From: CAG-103 sp905215475
GTDB taxonomy: Bacteria > Bacillota > Clostridia > Oscillospirales > Oscillospiraceae
Assembly: GCA_905215475.1 (NCBI GenBank)
Contig: CAJMPW010000004.1
Span: 62,001 to 126,000, forward strand
Reading direction: 5' to 3'
DNA length: 64,000 bases
The notes under the pieces were generated by a model. The model saw only the letters and a program-made list of their open reading frames with translations, was not told where the DNA came from and did not search any database. The translations under genes were made by a program, and so were the position numbers. Of this stretch, positions 24,901 through 35,707 are shown piece by piece (position 1 is the first letter of the stretch; each line of letters starts with the position of its first letter).

Positions 24901-25534
24901 CCGTCTCGGCCTGCTTGCGCAGGGGCTCGACCTGCATCTCCAGCTCATCGACCTTGTCGTTGATGCGCAGAAGGTTTTCCTCCGTGCGGGCAAGCTTGCG
25001 CTCCGACTCCTCCTTGCGGTAGCGGTAGCGCGAGATGCCGGCCGCCTCCTCAAAGATCTCGCGGCGCTCGTTGCTCTTGCCGGAGACGATCTCTGCAATG
25101 CGCCCCTGCCCGATGATCGAGTACCCGTCGCGGCCGAGGCCGGTGTCCATGAGCAGCTCATTGATGTCGCGCAGGCGGCAGGGCTCGCGGTTGATGGAAT
25201 ATTCGCTCTCGCCGCTGCGGTAATAGCGGCGCGTGATCATGACCTCGGTGTTTTCGGTGTCGAAGATGCCGGTGCTGTTATCGAGAATGAGCGACACCTG
25301 CGCAAAGCCCATGGGGCTGCGCTTTTCCGTGCCGCCGAAGATGACGTCCTCCATCTTGCCGCCGCGCAGCGTCTTCGTGCGCTGCTCGCCCATGACCCAC
25401 AAGATGGCGTCCGATATGTTCGACTTGCCGCTCCCGTTCGGACCGACGATCGCCGTGATCTCCTGGTCAAAATTCAGGCGCGTCTTGTCCGGAAAGGACT
25501 TGAAGCCCTGGATCTCCAATGCTTTTAAGTACAC
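21974..25534 (-). CDS. smc: Chromosome segregation ATPase SMC
   Basis: Loops and organises DNA with ScpA/ScpB (not in this window). 1186 residues. Walker A GPNGSGKS at 31-38, long coiled coil, hinge about 515-650 (GPVANLIKTGDRYALAIETA is its start), second coiled coil, then the C-terminal head with signature LMSGGEMAFVAIALYF and Walker B FCVMDEIEAALDEANV. The signature has Met after SGGE where Arg or Lys is commoner. It is the first gene of a seven-gene operon with a promoter about 75 bp upstream. Confidence 0.98.
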   Translation of the reverse strand: MYLKALEIQGFKSFPDKTRLNFDQEITAIVGPNGSGKSNISDAILWVMGEQRTKTLRGGKMEDVIFGGTEKRSPMGFAQVSLILDNSTGIFDTENTEVMITRRYYRSGESEYSINREPCRLRDINELLMDTGLGRDGYSIIGQGRIAEIVSGKSNERREIFEEAAGISRYRYRKEESERKLARTEENLLRINDKVDELEMQVEPLRKQAETAKKYLHLRDELKSAEVSVWMETLDRLHAQAETVNHDYQTAKENLAGAQRELEQLYAASENIAQKMREKDLESERTREQISEAESAAAECESAAAVVRTNLQNSADSIARLRVEVSEQADRASALQAQIDAQQQRLEQIEREKAQHSQQIDAVLEDIERNAASSGEAERAYTELLARESAQSSALAECRTRITLLADKSQELLDQENAIVTAAAEAAEHLAALEAQAQEKQTAQQQAQSACDTLRAQQREKTQHLSACEQVLAKQQERLSGLTVDLRSTESRIRMLTEMEKDFEGYNRAVKAVMHAAEKGTLRGVRGPVANLIKTGDRYALAIETALGAAAQNIVVETQSCGAQAIELLRRRDTGRATFLPLDTIRPMHLNSVPDQEPGYVGVADTLVTCATAYRDIVSNLLGRTVVAETMKDAIAISKRYDHRYRIVTLDGQLVNAGGSLTGGSAAKGSGILSRANELKRLRETLDALTLEKQQCALELEDAQAALDAAHAQLDTVQAQLEQAVETLHRAQSEAAQVALLKSAAQETIAGQNASIDACRAQQKTNQERIAAARADAASAEETLAQLRTQRDQSELGRGAFDRRQQELADRLAGLRAETASLEAERETILRTTQQIHDLFEEMAGDRKARLDQIAQAETGTQQLQQTLQMHERRLAELRQRAETLRGELAACSSRKLELEGQRTRTDRDAQARNRDLLDMQGLVSRFEQKKLSADMEEKQILDKLWDNYELSRTAAEALRQPIENMTKASRRIAELRRGIGALGTPNLGAIDEFTRVNTRYTFLTGQRDDILKAKRELTGIIADVTGEMEGIFTTQFQAIDQAFRQTFLELFGGGKAALVLEDPEHVLDSGIEIKVQPPGKALSTLSLMSGGEMAFVAIALYFAILKVRPTPFCVMDEIEAALDEANVTRYVQYMRRLAKSTQFLVITHRRGTMEEADHLFGVTMQEKGVSRIIELSLDEAAKTIS

Positions 25535-25609
25535 AAAATCCCTCGCATACCCGGCCCAGCCCCGCGCAGGAGCGCCGCCGGTATCTCAAATGAAAATAAT
25601 ACAAAGTAG

Positions 25610-25638
25610 AGTATACCGCCAAAAATGCCATTTTGCAA
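25610..25638 (-). promoter_or_regulatory. Promoter of the smc operon
   Basis: Minus-strand TTGCAA (25633-25638) and TATACT (25610-25615), 17-bp spacer, just downstream of the rnc terminator. Confidence 0.7.
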
Positions 25639-25664
25639 CGGCAGGAGCGCATTTTTTCAGATAT

Positions 25665-25699
25665 GAAAAAATGCAGCCGCCTGTTTTTGCAGGCGGCTG
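25665..25699 (-). terminator. Terminator of trmFO-plsX-rnc
   Basis: Minus-strand CAGCCGCCTG pairs with CAGGCGGCTG around a short A-rich loop and is followed by CAUUUUUU. Confidence 0.85.
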
Positions 25700-25706
25700 T
25701 TTGCCG

Positions 25707-26384
25707 TTATTCGCTCAGCGTTTCGAGCGCGCAGCGGGCGGCGGACTGCTCCGCCTCCTTTTTGGTGCGCCCTGTGCCGCGGCCGATCTCGCTGCCGTTG
25801 AGCAGCACGGCCATGGTGAACGTCTTGTTGTGGTCCGGACCGCTCTCGGCGCAGACGGCATAAGAGAGCGTCTGCCCGGCGCGGCGCTGCACGCGCTCCT
25901 GCAGCTCGGTCTTATAGTCTGCGACGTGGTGGATCTCCCCCTCGGCCAGACCGTTGAGGATGTGCGCGAGGATAAAGCGCTGCGCAGGCTCCAGCCCGCC
26001 GTCGAGGTACATGGCGGCGATGACCGCCTCTACCGCATCGGCGAGGATGGACGGGCGCTCGCGTCCGCCGCTGCGCTCCTCCCCGTGGCCAAGGCGGATA
26101 TAATCGCCCAGATGCAGCGTGCACGCCACGCCGTGCAGCGCCTGCTCGCACACGAGCTCGGCGCGCAGCCGGCTCATCTTCCCCTCCGGCATATCCGGAT
26201 AGAGCCGGTAGAGCCGCGTCGCCGTGACCATGCCGAGCACGGAGTCACCCAGAAACTCGAGCCGCTCGTTGCTGGTATAGCCGCGCGCACGGTTTTCATT
26301 GGCGTAAGAGCTGTGCATGAGCGCATTCTCCAGCAGCGACCGGTCACGGAATGTATAGCCCAGACGAGCCTCCAGTGCCTCCAT
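25707..26384 (-). CDS. rnc: Ribonuclease III
   Basis: Cleaves double-stranded RNA in rRNA precursors and mRNAs. 225 residues. Catalytic signature NERLEFLGDSVLG (about 40-52), the second acidic cluster in LADAVEAVIAAMYLDGG, and the C-terminal double-stranded RNA-binding domain ending GRGTGRTKKEAEQSAARCALE. Its ATG overlaps the plsX stop (TGATG). Mini-III and RNase M5 are also in the window, so three rRNA-maturation nucleases are close together. Confidence 0.97.
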   Translation of the reverse strand: MEALEARLGYTFRDRSLLENALMHSSYANENRARGYTSNERLEFLGDSVLGMVTATRLYRLYPDMPEGKMSRLRAELVCEQALHGVACTLHLGDYIRLGHGEERSGGRERPSILADAVEAVIAAMYLDGGLEPAQRFILAHILNGLAEGEIHHVADYKTELQERVQRRAGQTLSYAVCAESGPDHNKTFTMAVLLNGSEIGRGTGRTKKEAEQSAARCALETLSE

Positions 26385-27409
26385 CAGTCCAGCTCCTTTG
26401 CCGCGTGCTTGTCCACACGCATATAGGAAATGTTGGCCGTGATGTCGTCGATGATGCCGGAGTCGACAAACGTGATCGCCTGACGGATGGCGTTATAGAT
26501 CGCGCGCGCATCCGACGAGCCGTGCGCCTTGATGACGGGCTTGCTGATGCCGAGCATGGCCGTGCCGCCGACCTCGTTCGGGTCGAGAGAGGCCTTGAGC
26601 GCCTTGAACTCGTCCTTGATGGCGAGCGCCGCCATCTTGGTCTTGAAGTTTTTCATGAAGATGCCCTTGAGCTGGCGCGTCATGTACTTGATGCTGCCCT
26701 CGATGCCCTTGAGCAGGACGTTGCCGGTAAAGCCGTCGGTGACGACGACGTCCACATCGCCGTTAAAGACCTGTGAGGCCTCGACATTGCCGATGAAGCG
26801 GATACGCCCGGCGGCATCCGCCGCCTTGAGCAGCGGGAAGGTCTCATGCTGAAGCTGCGCGCCCTTGTGGTCCTCGGTGCCGTTGCTGAGCAGGCCGACG
26901 CGCGGCGCAGCGATGCCGAGCATGGTGCGGGCGTAGTAGCTGCCCATGTAGGCAAACTGCAGCAGGTACTCCGGCGTGCAGTCGGCGTTCGCGCCGCAGT
27001 CGATGAGCATGACGCCCGCATCGCCGTTGGGCAGCACGGGAGCCAGCGCCGCGCGGCGGATGCCGTGGATGCGCTTGACGATGAGCGTCGCGCCCGTGAG
27101 CAGTGCGCCGGTGCTGCCGGCGGAGACGACCGCATCGCCCTTGCCGTCACGCAGCAGGTTGAGCGCGACCGTCATGGAAGCATCCTTCTTGCGGCGGGTC
27201 GCCGTGCTGGGGTCATCGTCCATGGTGATGACCTCGCTCGCGTCAATGATCTCGAGCGAGGCCTGCTCGTTGCGCAGACAGGTCTCGATGGCGGCGCGCT
27301 GGCCGACGAGCACGATCTCCGCGCCCAGCTCCTGCTGCGCGTGCACCGCACCCTTGACGATCTCGTCCGGGGCAAGGTCGCCGCCCATTGCGTCCACAAG
27401 TATTCTCAT
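26384..27409 (-). CDS. plsX: Phosphate acyltransferase PlsX
   Basis: Makes acyl-phosphate from acyl-ACP for phospholipid synthesis. 341 residues. Starts RILVDAMGGDLAPDEIVKGA; further motifs are MDDDPSTATRRKKDASM, VVSAGSTGALL and GGTAMLGISKPVIKAHGSS. The ATG at 27409 overlaps the trmFO stop as ATGA and has an AGGAGG site; the extra frame upstream lies wholly in trmFO. The usual fapR, fabD and acpP neighbours are absent apart from rnc downstream. Confidence 0.97.
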   Translation of the reverse strand: MRILVDAMGGDLAPDEIVKGAVHAQQELGAEIVLVGQRAAIETCLRNEQASLEIIDASEVITMDDDPSTATRRKKDASMTVALNLLRDGKGDAVVSAGSTGALLTGATLIVKRIHGIRRAALAPVLPNGDAGVMLIDCGANADCTPEYLLQFAYMGSYYARTMLGIAAPRVGLLSNGTEDHKGAQLQHETFPLLKAADAAGRIRFIGNVEASQVFNGDVDVVVTDGFTGNVLLKGIEGSIKYMTRQLKGIFMKNFKTKMAALAIKDEFKALKASLDPNEVGGTAMLGISKPVIKAHGSSDARAIYNAIRQAITFVDSGIIDDITANISYMRVDKHAAKELD

Positions 27410-28719
27410 AGATGAAAAACCTCCTTTTGTTTCAGCCCGTCCAGAATCTGCAGGCTGCGCGCCGAGATCTCCGCATTCTTGTTGCGCTTGCCGCGCACGC
27501 GGTGGTCGAGCGGCGTGATGATGCCGAAGTTGATGTTCATAGGTTGAAAATCGCCGACACTGCCGCCGGAAATATACAGCGACAGCGCGCCGATGGCCGT
27601 CTCCTGCGGGAAATCCACGGGCGGCAGACCGAGCACCTGCGCAGCCGTCTCGATGCCGACAAGCGCGCCGGACGCGCACGACTCCACATAGCCCTCAACG
27701 CCGGTCATCTGTCCGGCGAAGCGGATGCGCGGCGCTCTCCGAAGCCGGTAGTAGCGGTCGAGCATCTGCGGGGAATTTAAATAGGTGTTGCGGTGCATGA
27801 CGCCGTAGCGCACGAACTCCGCCTCCCGCAGCGCGGGGATCATGGAAAAGACACGCTTTTGCTCGCCAAACGTCAGATGCGTCTGAAAGCCGACGATGTT
27901 GTACAGCGTGCCCTCGGCGTTGTCGCGCCGCAGCTGCACGACGGCATAGTTGTCCTTGCCGGTGCGCGGGTCGCGCAGGCCGACCGGCTTGAGCGGACCG
28001 TAACGCAGCGTATCCTCGCCGCGGCGCGCCATGACCTCGACCGGCATGCAGCCTTCAAAGACCGCGCCGTCGTCAAAGCCGTGCACCGGCGCTTCCTTGG
28101 CGGTGCGCAGCTCCTGAACGAAGGCGGTGTACTCCGCCTGATCCATGGGGCAGTTGACGTAGTCCGCCGTGCCCTTATCATAGCGGCTGGCGAAAAAGGC
28201 GCTGTCCATGTCCACGCTCTCAAGCGTGACGATGGGCGCGACGGCATCATAAAAATGCAGGTCGAACTCCGGGCACAGGCGCTGGATCTCCTCGGCCATG
28301 GCATCACTCGTGAGCGGACCGGTCGCAATGACGACCTCACCCTCGGGGATGGTGGTCGCCTCCGCGTGCTCAACGGTGATGTTCGGGTGCGCGCAGATGC
28401 GCTCCGTGATCTCGCGGGCGAAGGCCTCACGGTCCACGGCGAGCGCGCCGCCGGCGGCGACACGGTTATGATCCGCGCTGGCGAGCACGACGGAATCGAG
28501 CCGCCGCAGCTCCTCCTTGAGCAGACCGACGGCGTTGGTGAGCTCATCGCTGCGCAGCGAGTTGGAGCAGACGAGCTCCGCAAAGTTTTCCGATACGTGC
28601 GCGGGGGACATTTTCTGGGGTTTCATCTCGATCAGGCGCACCGGGATGCCGCGCCCGGCCAGCTGCCACGCGCACTCGCATCCCGCCAGGCCCGCACCGA
28701 TCACAGTCACTGGGGTCAT
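27406..28719 (-). CDS. trmFO: Methylenetetrahydrofolate-tRNA (m5U54) methyltransferase TrmFO
   Basis: Flavoprotein that methylates U54 in the tRNA T-loop using 5,10-methylene-THF. 437 residues. FAD-binding VIGAGLAGCECAWQLA at the N-terminus, MKPQKMSPAHVSENFAELVC, CSNSLRSDELTNAVGLLKEE and, near the end, the INFGIITPLDHRVRGKRNKN motif. It comes 60 bp after topA, past a terminator, and is the first gene of trmFO-plsX-rnc; I see no clear promoter for it in the short gap, so leaky readthrough from topA is likely. Confidence 0.97.
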   Translation of the reverse strand: MTPVTVIGAGLAGCECAWQLAGRGIPVRLIEMKPQKMSPAHVSENFAELVCSNSLRSDELTNAVGLLKEELRRLDSVVLASADHNRVAAGGALAVDREAFAREITERICAHPNITVEHAEATTIPEGEVVIATGPLTSDAMAEEIQRLCPEFDLHFYDAVAPIVTLESVDMDSAFFASRYDKGTADYVNCPMDQAEYTAFVQELRTAKEAPVHGFDDGAVFEGCMPVEVMARRGEDTLRYGPLKPVGLRDPRTGKDNYAVVQLRRDNAEGTLYNIVGFQTHLTFGEQKRVFSMIPALREAEFVRYGVMHRNTYLNSPQMLDRYYRLRRAPRIRFAGQMTGVEGYVESCASGALVGIETAAQVLGLPPVDFPQETAIGALSLYISGGSVGDFQPMNINFGIITPLDHRVRGKRNKNAEISARSLQILDGLKQKEVFHL

Positions 28720-28733
28720 AGCGTTCCTCCTCG

Positions 28734-28760
28734 AAAAAGGCGGCCGTAATCAGGCCGCCT
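28734..28760 (-). terminator. Terminator after topA
   Basis: Minus-strand AGGCGGCCTG pairs with CGGCCGCCT and is followed by five Us, between topA and trmFO. Confidence 0.75.
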
Positions 28761-28779
28761 TTCCAATTATGCTTCCTAC

Positions 28780-31146
<2,367 letters not shown>

Positions 31147-31164
31147 CGGGTCTGTTCCAACTCC

Positions 31165-32397
31165 TTATGATTCCTGCGCAGTGCCTGCGCGTATATTTAA
31201 TGAAAAGCGTTTGCCCGGTTCCTGCCGGACCACGCCGAGAATTTGCAGCACGGTCAGCTCCGCGAGCACCTTGCTCGCCGGCAGCCGGGTCCTGGCGATG
31301 ATGAGATCCACCTGCGTGGCGGGCGCATCGATCGCCGCGACGATCTGCAGCTGCTCCGTCGTGAGCGTCTTGAGCTGCGCTTCCAAGTCAATATATGCCT
31401 CCGGCTGCGGCTTGTCAATCTTTTTCTCCGCGACCGGGCGGCGCACCTGTGCAAAGCCGTCGCCCGTCTCGGGCGGAGCTTGCGGCGCGGCGGATTCGGG
31501 TTCGGGCGCGATGCGCTCGTGCAGCGTGCCGGGAAACATCCGGCGGAAATCGCCCAGCACATCCCATGCGCACGTCGCCGGACGCGCCCCGTCCTTGAGC
31601 AGCGCATTGCTGCCGACGGAGGCGTGGGAATCGGCGTTTCCGGGCACGGCAAAGACCTCCCTGCCCTGCGTGATCGCATCTTCGGCAAAGAGCAGTGCGC
31701 CGCTTTTCTCCGGCGCCTCGACCACGACCGTCGCCACGGCGAGTCCGGAGGTGATGCGGTTGCGCAAGCGGAAACCGAAGCGCGGCACGGACATATTCGG
31801 CGCAAACTCGCTCACGACCGCACCGCAGCGCGCGACGCTCTGCGTGCACGCGCCCGCAAAGTCCAGATTGATCGCCGTGCCGGACACGCCCACGCAGACA
31901 CCGCCCGCGTCCAGCGCACCCTCGGCGGCTGAGCGGTCGATGCCGGCGGTGAGACCGGAGAGCACGATGCCGCCGTGACGCACGATCTCCGAGCCGAGCT
32001 TGTGCGCCGTGCGCATCCCGTAAGGCGTGGCGCTGCGCGTACCGACGACGGCGACGGCCGCGCGGTCATCCAGCGGCGGCAGTGTGCCGCGCACATAGAG
32101 CACGAGCGGCGGGTCATAGATCTGCAGCAGCCGCTGCGGATAGGCAGCGTCCTGGATCGTCATGGCGCGGATATCCTCCCGGTCGCAGATGGCGAGCGCG
32201 CGCTCGGCCTCATGCAGGTCCTTATCCAGCAGCAGACGCAGCTCCTCCGGGCGCAGCGAGGCACGGACGCGGTAGTCCGCCTCCGTGGCAAAATACACAT
32301 CGCGCGGCGTGCCGAAGTGCTCCACAAGCGCGAGCTTCACCTTCGGCCGCACGCCGAAGCGCATGGACAGCCAGACCCAGTATTTGAGCTGCGACAT
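31165..32397 (-). CDS. dprA: DNA-processing protein DprA
   Basis: Loads RecA on incoming single-stranded DNA during transformation. 410 residues. Rossmann-type core with VVGTRSATPYGMRTA, VLSGLTAGIDRSAAEGAL, FAPNMSVPRFGFRLRNRI and FAVPGNADSHASVGSN; a C-terminal winged-helix domain (about 340-405). GAGGAGG precedes the ATG. With comEC in the window this points to at least a partial competence route. It lies in a TrmH-dprA-topA run, and dprA-topA is a common order. Confidence 0.96.
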   Translation of the reverse strand: MSQLKYWVWLSMRFGVRPKVKLALVEHFGTPRDVYFATEADYRVRASLRPEELRLLLDKDLHEAERALAICDREDIRAMTIQDAAYPQRLLQIYDPPLVLYVRGTLPPLDDRAAVAVVGTRSATPYGMRTAHKLGSEIVRHGGIVLSGLTAGIDRSAAEGALDAGGVCVGVSGTAINLDFAGACTQSVARCGAVVSEFAPNMSVPRFGFRLRNRITSGLAVATVVVEAPEKSGALLFAEDAITQGREVFAVPGNADSHASVGSNALLKDGARPATCAWDVLGDFRRMFPGTLHERIAPEPESAAPQAPPETGDGFAQVRRPVAEKKIDKPQPEAYIDLEAQLKTLTTEQLQIVAAIDAPATQVDLIIARTRLPASKVLAELTVLQILGVVRQEPGKRFSLNIRAGTAQES

Positions 32398-32409
32398 CTC
32401 ACGCCCTCC

Positions 32410-33165
32410 TCACGTCTCGGTGCGGGCGATCTCCCACATGACGACCGCCGCGGCCACCGCCGCATTGAGCGACTCCGCGCCCGGCTGCATGGGGATGATG
32501 ATCTGCCCGTCGCACTGCGCGAGCAGCTGCGCACTCAGACCGCGCCCCTCGCTGCCGATCGCCACGGCTGCCGGCATGAGCGGCACGCGCCGCAGATCCT
32601 GCGCCGTGTCCGTCAGCGCTGCGCCGTAGAGCTTGAGCCCGTTTGCGCGCAGCAGCTGCATCAGCTCGTCCAGCGTGCACGTCAGCACCGGCTGACGAAA
32701 GAGCGCGCCCATCGCCGCGCGCACGGTCTTCGGGCCGTAGAGATCGGCGCACGCGCCGGTGAGCACCACGGCATCCATGCCGAGGGCGTTGGCCGTGCGG
32801 ATGACCGTGCCGACGTTGCCGGGATCCTGCACCCCTTCGAGCACGATGACCCGGCGCAGCGGCTCCGGCAGGTGCATCGCCGGGATGCGCACGGTAAAGA
32901 CCGGACCCGGCGAGTGCATGAGCGGAGAGGCGTACTCGACGAGCTCGGCATCCGCCGCGTACTGCGCGATACCGTCCGGCAGTGAAAACGCCGCCGCCTC
33001 GCGCCAGAGCACGGACGTGACCTCCGCGCCGAACTGCAGCGCCTCGCGCAGCAGCTTTTCTCCGTCGCAGACGTACTCCCCCGCCTCCCGGCGCGCATCC
33101 GCCGACTTTGCCAGCGCGCGCAGGTGCAGGATATATTGATTTTTCCGCGACCGAATCTGCTCCAT
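32410..33165 (-). CDS. TrmH/SpoU-family RNA 2'-O-methyltransferase
   Basis: 251 residues. N-terminal substrate-binding domain, then the SPOUT knot with motif 1 LEGVQDPGNVGTVIRTA, motif 2 AIGSEGRGLS and motif 3 IPMQPGAESLNAAVAAAV. These place it among TrmH-type enzymes acting on rRNA or tRNA (RlmB and TsnR-like proteins); the target nucleotide is not identifiable from sequence. It is transcribed from its own promoter and followed by dprA 12 bp later. Confidence 0.9.
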   Translation of the reverse strand: MEQIRSRKNQYILHLRALAKSADARREAGEYVCDGEKLLREALQFGAEVTSVLWREAAAFSLPDGIAQYAADAELVEYASPLMHSPGPVFTVRIPAMHLPEPLRRVIVLEGVQDPGNVGTVIRTANALGMDAVVLTGACADLYGPKTVRAAMGALFRQPVLTCTLDELMQLLRANGLKLYGAALTDTAQDLRRVPLMPAAVAIGSEGRGLSAQLLAQCDGQIIIPMQPGAESLNAAVAAAVVMWEIARTET

Positions 33166-33187
33166 AGTCCTGTTCTCCGCATATTCT

Positions 33188-33200
33188 ATTACAATGTAAT
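33188..33200. promoter_or_regulatory. Palindrome near the methyltransferase transcription start
   Basis: ATTACAATGTAAT is a perfect 13-bp palindrome located about 9-21 nt downstream of the expected start of the minus-strand transcript. It could be an operator; no regulator is indicated. Confidence 0.3.
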
Positions 33201-33215
33201 TAGATATTGTTCTTC

Positions 33216-33244
33216 ATCTTATAACATCGCTCCACGATTTTCAA
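33216..33244 (-). promoter_or_regulatory. Promoter of TrmH-dprA-topA
   Basis: Minus-strand TTGAAA (33239-33244) and TAAGAT (33216-33221), 17-bp spacer, in the gap after cca. Confidence 0.65.
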
Positions 33245-33254
33245 GACCTGACGG

Positions 33255-34595
33255 TCAGGAATTTGCAAAGCGGTGCAAATTTTCCGTCGCATACGCCAGC
33301 AGCGCCTCCCGCTCATTTGCGACCCGCTCATCCATGACGGCGTCCAGACACGCCTGCAGCGCCGCGCCCACAGCCCGTCCGCGCAGGCCGAGCGCAAGCA
33401 GGTCGCTGCCGTTAACGGCGAGATCCCGGAGCGAAAAGCAGGCATCGGCCTCCAGCAGCGCATCGAGCACGCGCCCGGCCTCCTGATAGGTCTGCACGCG
33501 TCCGGCGCAGATGGCAGACTGCCCGCAGGTATCGGCGATGTGCAGCGCGAAGAGCTGCCGCACCGGCTCGACGCCGAGCTTATGCATCAGCCGCCGGACG
33601 GGCTTCGCTTCCGGCGCGATGGGCAGGTCGTGGTAGCGGATGAGCTGCGTGATGCGCGTGCGCCCGGCCGTATCCATACGCAGCCGCGTCAGGATCGCAT
33701 CCGCAAACTCCGTGCTCTTGGCGGCGTGACCGTAAAAGTGTCCGACGCCGTCATCGGCAAGCGAAAAGCACGGCGGCTTTCCGACATCGTGCAGCAGCGC
33801 TGCCCAGCGCAGCACCGGCTCGGGCGGGATGTGCTCCACGACCGCGACCGTGTGCTGCCAGACGTCCCGGTCGTGGTGCGGGTTGTGCTGCGCAAAGCCG
33901 AACATCGGCCGCAGCTCCGGGATGGGGACAGAGAGCACATCGGAAAACTCCCGCAGCACCGCGCCTGCGTTTTGCCCGCAGAGCAGCTTTGTCAGCTCAC
34001 TGAGCACGCGTTCCGCCGCAAGATACCGCAGCAGCTCGGCGCAGCGGTGGATGGCCGCCGCCGTCTCCGGCTCGATGGTGAAGCCGAGCACGGACGCAAA
34101 GTGCAGCGCACGCAAAATGCGCAGCCCGTCCTCACGAAAGCGGCGCTCGGGCTCACCCACGCAGCGCACGACGCCGTGCGCGAGATCCTCCGCCCCGCCG
34201 CAGATATCCACGAGTCCCGTGCGCGGATTGTACGCAAGCGCATTCATCGTAAAATCGCGCCGCAGCAAGTCCTCACGCAGGCTGCGCGTAAACGTCACGC
34301 TGTCCGGCCGCCGGTGGTCTGAGTAGCCGCCGTCAACGCGGTAGGTCGTGATCTCCAGCGGCAGACAGTCGAGCAGGACGGTCACCGTGCCGTGCCGGAG
34401 TCCCGTTTCGATGAGCCGCTCGCCGGAAAAGACCCGCTCGACCTGCTCCGGCTCGGCATTGGTCGTGATGTCCCAGTCCCCCGCCGCGCAGCCGCGCAGC
34501 GCATCGCGCACCGCGCCGCCGACGACGAAGGCCTCCCACCCCGCCGCCTCGAGGCGGTCGAGCGCCATATGCACTTGTTCCGGCAGGGTCATCAT
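33255..34595 (-). CDS. cca: CCA tRNA nucleotidyltransferase with HD domain
   Basis: Adds or repairs the 3' CCA end of tRNAs. About 446 residues. Class II nucleotidyltransferase head with VVGGAVRDALRG and GDWDITTNAEP (the DxD metal site), RRDFTMNALAYNP, RFREDGLRILRALHFAS, and a C-terminal HD domain with LLHDVGKPPCFS and FYGHAAKS. ATG at 34595 is preferred to a TTG two codons upstream because GAGGAG lies 7 nt before the ATG but only 1 nt before the TTG. It follows yhaM by 11 bp. The HD domain resembles E. coli-type enzymes with phosphatase activity. Confidence 0.95.
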   Translation of the reverse strand: MMTLPEQVHMALDRLEAAGWEAFVVGGAVRDALRGCAAGDWDITTNAEPEQVERVFSGERLIETGLRHGTVTVLLDCLPLEITTYRVDGGYSDHRRPDSVTFTRSLREDLLRRDFTMNALAYNPRTGLVDICGGAEDLAHGVVRCVGEPERRFREDGLRILRALHFASVLGFTIEPETAAAIHRCAELLRYLAAERVLSELTKLLCGQNAGAVLREFSDVLSVPIPELRPMFGFAQHNPHHDRDVWQHTVAVVEHIPPEPVLRWAALLHDVGKPPCFSLADDGVGHFYGHAAKSTEFADAILTRLRMDTAGRTRITQLIRYHDLPIAPEAKPVRRLMHKLGVEPVRQLFALHIADTCGQSAICAGRVQTYQEAGRVLDALLEADACFSLRDLAVNGSDLLALGLRGRAVGAALQACLDAVMDERVANEREALLAYATENLHRFANS

Positions 34596-34606
34596 GGGCA
34601 AGCTCC

Positions 34607-35560
34607 TCAGTTGTGGTGATAGATCTTCTTTTCCAGCGCAAAAATACGCCCGCTGAAACCGCCTGCCGGCACGCTCGGGAGCGTCTCGGCATAAATCTCC
34701 ATGCGGCTGTCAATGAGGTCGATGTACGACAGCAGCTCCGCCTCGGCGCACATGGGGCGCACGGCCGCACCGAAGTCCGGCTCGCCGTGGTGCGAGAGCA
34801 GCAGATGCTGCAGCAGCAGGGACTTTTCCTCGGCAATGGCAAGCTCGCGCGCGACGTCCGCGACCTCCTGCGCGCCCATGACCAGATGACCGAGCAGCTG
34901 CCCGGCGGTGGAATACTCCGTCACGATGCCGAGGTCGGAAAACGCGAACTCCCGCTCCTTGGCAAAATCGTGCAGCAGCGTGCCAGTCAGCAGCAGGCTG
35001 CGGTCGATGACCTCCGGATAGAGCCCGGCGAGAAAATCCGCCGTGCGCAGCATATTGTATGTGTGCATCAAAAGACCGGACAGGAAGCTGTGGTGCACGG
35101 TCTTTCCCGCCGGGATGCGGCAAAACGCGTCAAGGTGGCGTGCAAGCATCGTCTCGGCGACGCTGCGGTAATCCGCGTCCGCGATCGAGGCGACCAGCCG
35201 CTGCACATCCGAGAGCGCGGCGTCCGTGTCGATCGGCGCCGTCGGCACGAGCAGGGATTTGTCATACGTGTCCGCGCTCTCGGCCATGCGGATGCGGTGC
35301 ACGCTCACCTGAAGCGCGCCGCGGTATTCCGAAACGCTGCCGCGGATCTTCACGACGCGGCCGGCATCGTCCGCACGCGCGCCGATCGGGCCGCTGTAAT
35401 CCCAGATCTTGATCTCCATGCTGCCCGTGCGGTCACAGATCGTGCCGCTGAGAAAGGGCTTGCCGCTGTTGGTCGTCTTGAGCGCCGCTGCGCGCAGGAT
35501 GTAAAAGCCCTCGACATCCATGCCGGGGCACATATCCGCAATGGGTTTGTTGTATTCCAT
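34607..35560 (-). CDS. yhaM: 3'-5' exoribonuclease YhaM family
   Basis: OB-fold plus HD-domain exonuclease that trims RNA (and DNA) 3' ends in Firmicutes. 317 residues. OB fold about 15-115 (KPFLSGTICDRTGSMEIKIW), HD domain about 150-290 with HHSFLSGLLMHTYNMLR, LLTGTLLHDFAKERE and LLLSHHGEPDFGA. Length matches the family. The start codon at 35560 has a weak GGCGGAG site. Possibly starts the yhaM-cca transcript; a TTGACA lies upstream without a good -10. Confidence 0.93.
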   Translation of the reverse strand: MEYNKPIADMCPGMDVEGFYILRAAALKTTNSGKPFLSGTICDRTGSMEIKIWDYSGPIGARADDAGRVVKIRGSVSEYRGALQVSVHRIRMAESADTYDKSLLVPTAPIDTDAALSDVQRLVASIADADYRSVAETMLARHLDAFCRIPAGKTVHHSFLSGLLMHTYNMLRTADFLAGLYPEVIDRSLLLTGTLLHDFAKEREFAFSDLGIVTEYSTAGQLLGHLVMGAQEVADVARELAIAEEKSLLLQHLLLSHHGEPDFGAAVRPMCAEAELLSYIDLIDSRMEIYAETLPSVPAGGFSGRIFALEKKIYHHN

Positions 35561-35660
35561 AGCTCCGCCTTTCTGCCCGCCGAGCGGGTCATGCTTTGTT
35601 CGGTCTCATAATTTCAGATATACATTGCCGTCATTTTGCGTGTCTGTCAAGCCTTTTCGC

Positions 35661-35694
35661 GCAAAAACCTGCTGCACCGCCGATGCAGCAGGTT
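35661..35694 (-). terminator. Terminator after sdaAA
   Basis: Minus-strand AACCTGCTGCATC pairs with GGTGCAGCAGGTT and is followed by U-rich sequence. Confidence 0.85.
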
Positions 35695-35707
35695 TCGTAT
35701 ACGCCGC

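Noticed and set aside
22337..25528. A 1063-codon open frame on the plus strand opposite smc
   Set aside because: It lies entirely inside a clear SMC gene; long antisense frames arise in GC-rich genes because stops are rare in the complementary frame. Composition is Arg/Leu-rich and shows no domain.
35600..35660. Promoter of yhaM
   Set aside because: A TTGACA is present at about 35644-35649 on the minus strand but no -10 lies at a usual distance.
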